A DNA stretch of 22,105 bases from Gemmatimonadaceae bacterium. Its GTDB lineage: Bacteria; Gemmatimonadota; Gemmatimonadetes; Gemmatimonadales; Gemmatimonadaceae. Position numbers and translations under genes: made by a program. Shown in pieces: positions 15,819-22,105 of this stretch. How positions within the stretch are numbered: the stretch's first letter is position 1; the number at the start of each line of letters is the position of its first letter. Location: the NCBI GenBank assembly GCA_014379705.1, contig JACMLI010000267.1, positions 1-22,105 on the forward strand. Reading direction: 5' to 3'. The notes below the pieces were generated by a model. It had not been told where the DNA came from. It saw only the letters and a list, made by a program, of their open reading frames with translations, and ran no database searches.

Positions 15819-15918
15819 GTCATCCCGGCCGAAGAGCCGGGACCCAACGTCGTTTCTCGATTGGGAATGACACTGGGTCCCGGATCGGCGCGAGCTTCGC
15901 TCGCTTGTCCGGGATGAC
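15819..15918. repeat. Dispersed GTCATCCCGG-type palindromic element, copy 2
   Basis: Outer arms GTCATCCCGG (15819-15828) and CCGGGATGAC (15909-15918) are perfect inverted repeats. Nested inside are CCGGGACCCA (15837-15846) with TGGGTCCCGG (15874-15883), and a small hairpin GCGAGC-TTC-GCTCGC (15890-15904). The reverse complement of 15866-15918 is homologous to 7090-7143. It begins 10 nt after the kinase stop and may also serve as a terminator. Confidence 0.75.
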
Positions 15919-15950
15919 TCTGGGTTGGGGCGTCGTGACACGGTCGTTGC

Positions 15951-15965
15951 AATCCCGTCGGGATT
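15951..15965 (+). promoter_or_regulatory. Palindrome AATCCC-N3-GGGATT upstream of TonB receptor
   Basis: A perfect 6-bp inverted repeat with a 3-nt centre, about 88 bp before the receptor's ATG, in a spacer otherwise free of recognisable motifs. It is a possible operator; no promoter hexamers stand out next to it. Confidence 0.25.
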
Positions 15966-16052
15966 CCGAGACGCAATCGCAGCACTGTAACAGACGACGC
16001 GGTGACGATCCCCCGTCAGCTTCCATTGCGAACTCACCCCGTGAACCTATCC

Positions 16053-18845
16053 ATGACTTCTGCCTGGTCTCGTCGGCTTCGCGCGGCGCTCGCCGCCCTC
16101 GTGTGCGCCGGCCTCCTCTCCCCTGCCCTCGCCATCGCCCAGGCGACCGCCCCCACGGGCCGGATCGTCGGTCGGGTGATCGACGGCAACACCGGTCAGG
16201 GCCTGCCCGACGTCGGCGTACAGGTCGTCGGCACGACGTTAGGCACGATGACCGGCGTCGACGGCCGGTATAACCTTCCCACCGTCACCGCGGGCACCGT
16301 CACCCTCCAGGTCCGGCGCCTCGGCCATCAGGCCAAGACGGTCACCGGGATCATCCTCGAGGCGGGCAAGACCCTCGAGCAGAACATCACGATGGAATCG
16401 GCGACGATCACCCTCGCCGCCCAGGTCGTGACAGCGTCGGCCGAACGCGGGTCGGTGAACGAAGCCCTCGACGCACAGCGGGTCGCGACGGGCGTGGTCA
16501 ACGCGATCACTTCCGAGCAGATCTCGAAGAGCCCCGACAGCGACGCCGCGCAGGCCGTGCAGCGTGTGAGCGGCGTAACCGTCCAGGGCGGCCGCTACGT
16601 CTTCGTGCGCGGACTCGGCGAGCGCTACACCACCGCGCAGCTCAACGGCACGCGTATCCCGAGTCCCGAGCCGGAGAAGAAGGTCGTCCCGCTCGACATG
16701 TTCCCGTCTGGACTGTTGCAGACGATCACCACCACGAAGACCTTCACCCCGGACCTTCAGGGCGACTTCTCCGGCGCCCAGGTGGACATCCGGACGCGTG
16801 AGTTCCCCGCACGACGCAGCCTCACCTACGCGCTCACCGTGGGGGCCAATAGTGCCGCCTTCGGGTCCGACGTACAGCGGGCGTTCACGGTGGGAGGCGA
16901 AGGGTTCGCCCTCGTGAAGAGCAGCCGCGGCGTGCCAACGCTCCTCAAGGCATACAGCGATCAGGGGTTCCCGTCGCTGAACGATGGCGACAAGCGCCTG
17001 CTCGTTTCCTCGCTCCGCAACGCATGGAGCAGCAAGCTGGGATCGGGCCAACCGAACGGCAGCACCTCGATCAGCCTTGGCGGAAACGACCCGCTCTTCG
17101 GACAGCGAATCGGGTACCTCTTGTCCGGGACGTATTCGGCCACGCAGGAAGTGCGCGTCGACCAGCAGCGAGCACTGGCCAATCGCGGCTCCCAGCCTGG
17201 TGAGACGGTGGAGTTCAACCGCTTCAATGGCGAGTCGGGCAGCCAGGGCGTGCTGTGGGGCGGCATTGCGAACTTCAGCACGCTCCTCGCCGGCCACACG
17301 CGCCTCATCGTGAACAACACGTTCAACCGGACGGCGGACAACGAGGCGCGGAGCGAGCGCGGCAACTTCGAGTCGGACGGCATCGACGTGAAGATCGACA
17401 AGAACCAGTATGTCGAGCGCTCGGTGCGCTCCAACCAGATCGGCGCCGAGCACCAGTTCGGCGACAAGCACCGCATCGACTGGTTCCTGACCTCGTCCGC
17501 GGTGACGCGTGACGAGCCCGATCGCTCGGAATTCATCTCGATCATCGAACCGGCGACGGCTGGCAATGAAACGCTGCGCTGGCTCAGCACGGGCAACGGC
17601 GGCGCCGTCCGCACGTTTGGCGAATTGAGCGAATCCTCCAACGAGGCCCGGGCCAACTACCAGCTGAACTTCGGGACCGGCTCGCGTTCACATTCCTTCA
17701 AGGTGGGCGGCCTCTATCGCGCGACGGATCGCGAGGCCGGGACCTTCTCGTTCAGCGTCAGCGCTCCGCGTGCCACGCAGACGGAACGTGAACTCACGCC
17801 GGAACAGATCTTCGATGGCCGCTTCGCCGGCCGTTCCAACTTCTGGGAAGTCGTCGCGCTCAGCCAGGGTGGCAACTACGACGCGACCGACCGGCTCGGT
17901 GCCGGCTTCGGCATGGTGGAGCTCGGATTGACCGACCGCATCCGGTTCATCGGTGGAGCACGCTTCGAGTCCGATCGCGTGACCCTCAATGCCAAGTCCA
18001 CCCTGGGCTCCCCGGTCAGGGTCGAAAAGCAGTGGGACGACGTGCTGCCTTCGGCGGCAGTGAACGTCAAGGTCTCCGACTACCAGACGGTGCGCGTCTC
18101 GCTGTCGCGGACGCTCGCCCGACCCGAGTATCGCGAGCTGTCCCCCGTGGCATCGCGCGACGTGCTCAACGCCGACGACGTGCAGGGCAACCCCGACCTC
18201 GAGCGCACGCGCATCGTCAACGCGGACGTGCGCTGGGAGTGGTATCCGACCGAGAGCGAGGTCTTCAGCATCGGCGTCTTTGGCAAGACCTTCGATGATC
18301 CCGTCGAGCGCGCGTATCGCGCCGGCAACTCGTCCAACCGCACCATCGTGTACGTGAACGCCGACGCCGCGACCAACTACGGCATTGAGCTGGAGGCCCG
18401 CAAGGAACTCGGCTTCATCGCCGGGCCCCTGCGGTCCATGGTCGCGTTCTCGAACGTGACGTTCATGCGCAGCGAGATCCGCCTGGGTGAGCAGCAACTG
18501 GCCGCGACCAACGCCGACCGGCGCATGGTGGGCCAGGCACCCTACGTCGTGAATGCAGGCCTGACCTACACCTCACCTGCCGGCGGCACGAGCGCGACGC
18601 TCCTGTTCAACCGGACGGGCGAGCGCATCGACGCGGCGGGCGACCAGCCGCTCCCGGACATCGTCCTGCTGCCGCGCAGCATCGTCGACCTGTCGCTCCG
18701 CTTCCCGGTCTTCCGCTCGCTCGCCGGACGCTTCGACGCCCGTAACGTGCTCGATGCACCGTACGAGGCCGTGCAGGGCACCGTGACGCGCGAGTACTAC
18801 CGCCAGGGCCGGGTGTTCCAGTTCGGCTTGCAGTGGCGGCCGTAG
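16053..18845 (+). CDS. TonB-dependent outer-membrane receptor with carboxypeptidase-regulatory-like N-domain
   Basis: A 930-aa outer-membrane receptor. The signal peptide ends near ALAIAQA (about residue 31). A carboxypeptidase-regulatory-like beta-sandwich follows (about 35-115, IVGRVIDGNTGQGLPDVGV ... GTMTGVDGRYNLP). The plug domain (about 125-250) has SDAAQAVQRVSGVTVQGG, YVFVRGLGERYTTAQLNG and PLDMFPSG; the last motifs are typical of a receptor subgroup found in Proteobacteria and Bacteroidota. A barrel of about 670 residues ends with the aromatic strand RVFQFGLQWRP. Substrate cannot be read. ATG 16053 begins the signal peptide exactly; a GTG at 16002 in frame would add 17 polar residues. 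No Shine-Dalgarno is seen. The next gene encodes a large lipoprotein, and the two probably act together. Leu63 (TTLGT) is TTA in CGTTAGGC. Confidence 0.93.
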   Translation: MTSAWSRRLRAALAALVCAGLLSPALAIAQATAPTGRIVGRVIDGNTGQGLPDVGVQVVGTTLGTMTGVDGRYNLPTVTAGTVTLQVRRLGHQAKTVTGIILEAGKTLEQNITMESATITLAAQVVTASAERGSVNEALDAQRVATGVVNAITSEQISKSPDSDAAQAVQRVSGVTVQGGRYVFVRGLGERYTTAQLNGTRIPSPEPEKKVVPLDMFPSGLLQTITTTKTFTPDLQGDFSGAQVDIRTREFPARRSLTYALTVGANSAAFGSDVQRAFTVGGEGFALVKSSRGVPTLLKAYSDQGFPSLNDGDKRLLVSSLRNAWSSKLGSGQPNGSTSISLGGNDPLFGQRIGYLLSGTYSATQEVRVDQQRALANRGSQPGETVEFNRFNGESGSQGVLWGGIANFSTLLAGHTRLIVNNTFNRTADNEARSERGNFESDGIDVKIDKNQYVERSVRSNQIGAEHQFGDKHRIDWFLTSSAVTRDEPDRSEFISIIEPATAGNETLRWLSTGNGGAVRTFGELSESSNEARANYQLNFGTGSRSHSFKVGGLYRATDREAGTFSFSVSAPRATQTERELTPEQIFDGRFAGRSNFWEVVALSQGGNYDATDRLGAGFGMVELGLTDRIRFIGGARFESDRVTLNAKSTLGSPVRVEKQWDDVLPSAAVNVKVSDYQTVRVSLSRTLARPEYRELSPVASRDVLNADDVQGNPDLERTRIVNADVRWEWYPTESEVFSIGVFGKTFDDPVERAYRAGNSSNRTIVYVNADAATNYGIELEARKELGFIAGPLRSMVAFSNVTFMRSEIRLGEQQLAATNADRRMVGQAPYVVNAGLTYTSPAGGTSATLLFNRTGERIDAAGDQPLPDIVLLPRSIVDLSLRFPVFRSLAGRFDARNVLDAPYEAVQGTVTREYYRQGRVFQFGLQWRP
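16237..16244 (+). repeat. CGTTAGGC octamer 8
   Basis: Inside the TonB receptor gene; read as Leu63(TTA)-Gly64 after an ACG threonine codon. Confidence 0.8.
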
Positions 18846-18847
18846 GG

Positions 18848-19013
18848 GGACGAGTGGACGGGATAGACGAGATGGACGAGATGGTAACCGCAACAACGTT
18901 GACAACCTCTTGAAAGCATTTTCCAAAAGCCCGGTGTCGCACGGCGAAAGCCAGCGACACCGGGCTTTGGCTTTCGACCATCTCGTCCATCTCGTCCACT
19001 CGTCCACTCGTCC
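18848..19013. repeat. 37-bp inverted repeat of 9-nt units flanking a terminator
   Basis: The left arm (18848-18885) is four 9-nt units related to GACGAGATG/GACGAGTGG. The right arm (18977-19013) is its reverse complement, identical except for a 5-6 nt patch (GGATAG on the left against CCACT on the right). The 91-bp interior holds a strong hairpin terminator. The left arm starts 2 nt after the receptor stop codon. Confidence 0.85.
18926..18968. terminator. Rho-independent-like terminator after the TonB receptor
   Basis: AAAGCCCGGTGTCGC (18926-18940) and GCGACACCGGGCTTT (18954-18968) form a perfect 15-bp stem with a 13-nt loop. A/T tracts at both stem ends let it work in either direction. Confidence 0.8.
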
Positions 19014-19057
19014 GTCACGGCGCGCCCAGCCCGCCTTCGGCGGCTGGGCGCCGTGAC
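19014..19057. other. Long hairpin before the surface lipoprotein gene
   Basis: GTCACGG (19014-19020) pairs with CCGTGAC (19051-19057). Inside, CGCCCAGCCCGCC (19023-19035) pairs with GGCGGCTGGGCG (19039-19050) with one bulged C. It directly abuts the 37-bp inverted repeat. There is no T-tract; it may be a second terminator or a structured leader. The rest of the 347-bp spacer (19058-19192) shows only a weak CCGAGA/TCTCGG stem and the downstream ribosome site. Confidence 0.55.
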
Positions 19058-19192
19058 CCAACCGTGACTCCGCCGAGACGTTGCTGTTCTTCTCGGTTGG
19101 TTGCTTGCGGGCGGTCAGGTGCGCGGTGTGCGCCGGCCACCCCGCACGTCTTCCCCACCCTTCCGCGCCGCTGCGCGAGGAGCTTTGCCCTG

Positions 19193-20935
19193 ATGCTCCA
19201 GCTCCATCGATTCTCCGCCCTTACCGTCCTCGCGTCCGTGCTCGTGCTCGGCGCCTGCGGCGATGACGATCCCTCCGGTCCTGTCATCCCGGTCGCGCCG
19301 CTGGGCGTCACCGCCACCGCGACGGGCTCGTCCACGATCCGCGTCTCCTTCAACAGCAGCGCCGGCATCAGCAGCTACACGATCGAGCGCGCCGAGGGCG
19401 CGGCCGGGGCGTTCGCTCAGGCCGGAACCGTCACGGCCCCGGCGACGCCGGGCGCAGTCACCTACAACGACGTCGGCCTCAAGGTCCAGACGCTCTACCG
19501 CTATCGCGCCATCGCCGTGCAGGGCTCGCAGTCCAGCACCCCCTCCGGTGAGACGAGTGCGACCACGCTCGCGTTCGGCGCCTTCGGTCGCGACATCACC
19601 GGCGACATCACGACCAACACGACGCTCTACGCGGACACGGCGTACACCCTCAAGGGGTTCATCCACGTCGCCAATGCCGCCACGCTCACGATTCAGCCCG
19701 GGACCGTGATCAAGGGCGACGAACAGTCGGCGCTCTTCGTCCTCCGCGGCGCCAAGATCAACGCCGTCGGTCGCGCGGACGCACCGATCGTGATGACGTC
19801 GTCGAAGGCCGTGGGTTCGCGCCGCGCTGGTGACTGGGGCGGACTCATCATCATCGGGAACGCCACCATCAACAAGACCACCGCCAACCCCGAGGTTGAA
19901 GGCACGGGGACCGACGGCACCACGGTGGCCAGCGGAAAGAACTACACGCTGACGTACGGTGGAGGTACCACCGACACCGATGACAGCGGGATCCTCCAGT
20001 ACGTGCGCGTCGAGTTCGCCGGCTTCGCTCCGCGCGCCAACCAGGAGCTGAATTCCTTCACGTTCTCCGCGGTCGGCAGCGGCACCCGCCTCTCCTTCCT
20101 GCAGGCGATGTACGGCCTCGACGACGCCTTCGAGTGGTTCGGCGGTACGGTGAGCGCCACCAACCTCGTCTCGTACGAGACGGGCGACGACCACTTCGAC
20201 ATGTCCGAGGGTTTCCGCGGGCGCCTGCAATTCATCATCGGGCTGCAGTCGGCTACGCTCAACATCAACCCGCTCCCCGGCCAGAACGTCGCGACCGATC
20301 CGCAGGGCTTCGAGAATGACGGGTGCGACGGCGCAGGCTGCAACAACGGGTTCGACAGCGCGCCGCTGACCACCCCGGTTGTCGCCAACTTCACGCTCAT
20401 CGGCACAGGCAACATCAACGTGGGTTCCGGGAGCTCGGGTGGCGTCGGCATGGTACTGCGTCGCGGCACGGGTGGTTATTACGTCAACGGTCTTCTCGCG
20501 AAGTGGCCGCGCGCGGCGATCTCGATTCGTGACCAGGCGACCTACAACCGCGCTGGTGGCGTGGCGACGCCCGTCCTCACGACCGCAGACCTCGCACTCC
20601 GCAACATCGTGATTCAGGAGTCGCCGACATCGTTCGAGGCCGGCACGGCGCGCTTCACCTTCGACCTCGCCGGCAACGCGCTCACCGCGGGCACGGGGAC
20701 CACCAACGCCCTCTTTGCCGCTTACCCGGCGACGATCACCGACGCTACCACGGTCGCTGCGTTCGACTGGACCCCCGCTGCCGCCTCGGCGATCGCCACG
20801 GGCGGACTCAACGCCTTCACCGGCAAGCTCGCGACGGCGGCCGGTACCGCCGTCACCGCCACCGCCTTCGTGGGCGCGGCAGCGCCGGGCGGCACGAAAT
20901 GGTGGCAGGGCTGGACCAACTACGCGCAGAAGTAG
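19193..20935 (+). CDS. Large FN3-containing lipoprotein paired with TonB receptor
   Basis: A 580-aa predicted lipoprotein. The signal ends VLVLGAC, a good lipobox, and the mature chain starts CGDDD, an acidic run after Cys that in Bacteroidota marks surface export (an analogy only). An FN3-like domain lies at about 33-125 (PLGVTATATGSSTIRVSF ... YRYRAIAVQG). A repetitive beta-rich domain follows with RAGDWGGLIIIGNATIN, GILQYVRVEFAG, DDAFEWFGGTVSATNLV and DDHFDMSEGFRG. I recall this DWGG/EWFGG type from proteins beside TonB receptors in Bacteroidota and Proteobacteria; function is unknown. The C-domain has the strand-turn rhythm of a right-handed beta-helix. ATG 19193 follows GAGGAG at 10 nt. 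A strong terminator follows the stop. Probable partner of the receptor; ligand binding at the cell surface is inference. Confidence 0.83.
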   Translation: MLQLHRFSALTVLASVLVLGACGDDDPSGPVIPVAPLGVTATATGSSTIRVSFNSSAGISSYTIERAEGAAGAFAQAGTVTAPATPGAVTYNDVGLKVQTLYRYRAIAVQGSQSSTPSGETSATTLAFGAFGRDITGDITTNTTLYADTAYTLKGFIHVANAATLTIQPGTVIKGDEQSALFVLRGAKINAVGRADAPIVMTSSKAVGSRRAGDWGGLIIIGNATINKTTANPEVEGTGTDGTTVASGKNYTLTYGGGTTDTDDSGILQYVRVEFAGFAPRANQELNSFTFSAVGSGTRLSFLQAMYGLDDAFEWFGGTVSATNLVSYETGDDHFDMSEGFRGRLQFIIGLQSATLNINPLPGQNVATDPQGFENDGCDGAGCNNGFDSAPLTTPVVANFTLIGTGNINVGSGSSGGVGMVLRRGTGGYYVNGLLAKWPRAAISIRDQATYNRAGGVATPVLTTADLALRNIVIQESPTSFEAGTARFTFDLAGNALTAGTGTTNALFAAYPATITDATTVAAFDWTPAAASAIATGGLNAFTGKLATAAGTAVTATAFVGAAAPGGTKWWQGWTNYAQK

Positions 20936-20956
20936 CGCTCGCGCTTTCATGAAGGC

Positions 20957-20991
20957 GGAACGGGGCGCATCCGGTGGATGCGCCCCGTTCC
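20957..20991 (+). terminator. Terminator after the FN3 lipoprotein gene
   Basis: A perfect 16-bp stem, GGAACGGGGCGCATCC with GGATGCGCCCCGTTCC, closes a 3-nt loop (GGT) and is followed by TTAT. It starts 21 nt after the stop codon. Confidence 0.85.
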
Positions 20992-20998
20992 TTATGCT

Positions 20999-21033
20999 AT
21001 CTACCATCTACCATCCGACATCTGCCATCTTGA
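20999..21033 (+). repeat. Five-unit 7-nt tandem array (ATCTACC type)
   Basis: Consecutive heptamers read ATCTACC, ATCTACC, ATCCGAC, ATCTGCC, ATCTTGA. The array fills the space between the terminator and the GTG start of the next gene, so it forms most of that gene's leader. Confidence 0.8.
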
Positions 21034-21039
21034 AGAGCC

Positions 21040-21708
21040 GTGACGAAACTGCGCCACTCCCTCCTCCTGCTCCTGCCGACGCTCCTCGCCTGCCCGGGGT
21101 CCGAACGCAGCGCGCGTGAGGTACTGACGGACTCGGCGAGCACCGCGCGCACCGACTCCATCGCTCAGGCACGGCAGGACTCCATCAATCGCGCCCAGCC
21201 CGGCTACGTCGTCGACAGCATCCTGCCCCTCGACGAACAGTTGCGTCGCTTCCGCATGGCACTCCCCGAAGTCACCACCCTTGCCAGCGACGTCCGCACC
21301 CGTGAGGCGCTCGTGCGCGAGATTGCGGCCGCCGTCGAAGCCGGCGATGCCGCGCGCCTGACCGCGCTCGTCGTGACGCCCGCGGAATACGCGTGGCTTG
21401 TATACCCCACCTCGGAACATGTGTCCGGCCCGATGGCACAGGCCCCGCAACTCGCCTGGTACCTCCTGTCGGGCAACAGCGACGTCGGCCAACGGCGGCT
21501 CATCGAGCGAATGGGTTCGCGCCCCCTTGGCGTGCGTGGCCATGCGTGCGCCGCGCAACCCGTGCGCCAGGGTGCAAACGAGATCTGGAATGACTGCGTC
21601 GTGATTCGCCGCAACGAACAAGGAAGCGAGGTCCGGCAACGACTGTTCGGCACCTTCATCGAGCGCGAGGGGCGCTGGAAAGTCCTCTCGTTCGCGAACG
21701 ACTTCTGA
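21040..21708 (+). CDS. Lipoprotein of unknown function (222 aa)
   Basis: A predicted lipoprotein with signal LLLLLPTLLAC (Cys18). A Ser/Thr/Asp/Ala-rich spacer (about 20-58) leads to a folded domain with a helix (REALVREIAAAVEAGDAARL), a central TPAEYAWLVYPTSE segment, a Cys pair (Cys169 in GHACAAQ and Cys186 in IWNDCVV) that could form a disulfide, and final beta-strands (RLFGTFIEREGRWKVLSF). The end resembles the last strands of NTF2-like or SnoaL-like domains, but that is a weak impression. I do not recognise the family. The start is GTG, preceded by AAGAG and the heptamer array. It is separated from the upstream gene by a terminator, so it probably has its own promoter, which I cannot locate. 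It converges on the phosphoesterase gene. Confidence 0.75.
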   Translation: MTKLRHSLLLLLPTLLACPGSERSAREVLTDSASTARTDSIAQARQDSINRAQPGYVVDSILPLDEQLRRFRMALPEVTTLASDVRTREALVREIAAAVEAGDAARLTALVVTPAEYAWLVYPTSEHVSGPMAQAPQLAWYLLSGNSDVGQRRLIERMGSRPLGVRGHACAAQPVRQGANEIWNDCVVIRRNEQGSEVRQRLFGTFIEREGRWKVLSFANDF

Positions 21709-21756
21709 GACTGACTCGAGCGCCGCAGGCAGGATGCGCGAACCGCTCGGCGAGCT

Positions 21757-22105
21757 CTACGCACCCACTGCAGCTGGCTGACCGCCGGTACGCAGGAACT
21801 CGATGAAGTCGTCCGGCAGTCCAGCTGCCCGCACACCAGCAATCGTGGCCTCGATGTCGTAGGCCACGCGCACATGTTCAATTCGAGGCGTGCCGTCCCC
21901 GAGGTCGAGGAGCACGTACCCCGCGCGCGGATCCCCGTCCTTGGGTCGGCCCACACTCCCGGTGTTCACGAAGTGAATGCCGTCTACGATGCGCTGCCAC
22001 GGCTTATGCGTATGGCCGAACGCAATGACGTCCCCCGACTTGAGCCCCACGACGGCCGCCATCTTCAGGCAGAACTCGTCGCTTCGATCCTGCGTCCAGT
22101 ACAGC
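21757..22105 (-). CDS. Metallophosphoesterase, C-terminal part (cut by window edge)
   Basis: The 3' part of a gene reading leftwards; the frame stays open to the window edge, so the N-terminal metal-binding motifs (DxH, GDxxD, GNHD) lie outside. About 115 residues are visible. SGDVIAFGHTHKPW carries the last metal-binding GHTH motif of calcineurin-like phosphoesterases, and VNTGSVGRPKDGDPRAGYVLLDL is typical of the YfcE/MJ0936-type small phosphodiesterases. The C-terminus (IEATIAGVRAAGLPDDFIEFLRTG) forms a helical tail found in bacterial members. Substrate is unknown; phosphodiesterase activity on small substrates is the family expectation. An ATG at 22062 is internal, not the start. The 48-bp gap to the convergent lipoprotein gene holds only a weak CGAGCG/CGCTCG stem. 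Confidence 0.85.
   Translation of the reverse strand, partial: LYWTQDRSDEFCLKMAAVVGLKSGDVIAFGHTHKPWQRIVDGIHFVNTGSVGRPKDGDPRAGYVLLDLGDGTPRIEHVRVAYDIEATIAGVRAAGLPDDFIEFLRTGGQPAAVGA

Noticed and set aside
16002..16052. GTG start 17 codons upstream for the TonB receptor.
   Set aside because: It would put a polar stretch before a signal peptide that is complete from ATG 16053.
19051..19068. CCGTGAC-CCAA-CCGTGAC, two 7-bp repeats with 4-bp spacer, like a Pho box.
   Set aside because: The first repeat pairs with GTCACGG at 19014-19020 as part of a long hairpin, and the match to the known CTGTCAT box is only partial.
19115..21007. 630-codon minus-strand open frame opposite the FN3 lipoprotein gene.
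   Set aside because: No motifs, Arg/Gly/Asp-rich composition, and the opposite strand has a signal peptide, lipobox, ribosome site and terminator.
20999..21033. Possible CRISPR remnant because of regular repetition.
   Set aside because: Units are 7 nt with no spacers; no cas genes are present.
21717..21749. CGAGCG/CGCTCG stem between the last two convergent genes.
   Set aside because: Only 6 bp with a 21-nt loop and no T-tract; too weak to call a terminator.

Overview
This window is GC-rich chromosomal DNA from a diderm bacterium. It holds a TonB-dependent receptor, an outer-membrane barrel, several Sec/lipobox lipoproteins and periplasmic hydrolases. GTG starts are frequent, TTA codons are very rare and genes overlap tightly. 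Protein style and codon use fit Gemmatimonadota best, but no rRNA or marker gene proves it. I see no phage, IS, tRNA or CRISPR.

Layout. (1) 30-5408, minus strand: a five-gene overlapping operon, read right to left. It encodes a SpoU/TrmH-type RNA 2'-O-methyltransferase, a type IV prepilin peptidase, a ClpB-like AAA+ ATPase with only the first AAA module, a lipoprotein zincin (HELVH) and a DUF445 membrane protein. (2) 5487-7075, plus strand: an M48 lipoprotein protease and a small beta-barrel outer-membrane protein. (3) 7231-12486, minus strand: a nucleotide-scavenging operon. A tandem CpdB-like/UshA-like nucleotidase of 1060 aa is followed by a 76-aa unknown, adenosine deaminase and purine nucleoside phosphorylase, all with 1-4 nt overlaps. 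Together they would take external (cyclic) nucleotides to nucleosides, then inosine, then hypoxanthine plus ribose-1-phosphate. (4) 12764-15809, plus strand: uridine kinase, then a PhoB-like response regulator and a PhoR-like sensor kinase, joined by two GTGA overlaps. (5) 16053-20935, plus strand: a TonB-dependent receptor with an N-terminal carboxypeptidase-regulatory-like domain, then a large lipoprotein with an FN3-like domain. This pair could be a surface uptake system. (6) 21040-21708: a lipoprotein of unknown function. A convergent, 5'-truncated metallophosphoesterase runs off the right edge.

Two features go beyond ordinary gene content. The first is the octamer CGTTAGGC, present eight times, always inside genes. 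Seven copies supply an in-frame TTA leucine codon in a Leu-Gly pair, and only one other TTA codon was found. The eighth copy lies in another frame, so selection seems to act on the DNA word, not the codon. The second is a set of intergenic repeat structures: short-period (7-9 nt) arrays, two of them facing inverted copies of themselves, and a dispersed GTCATCCCGG-type palindromic element present twice in opposite orientation. The terminators and candidate operators are calls by eye.
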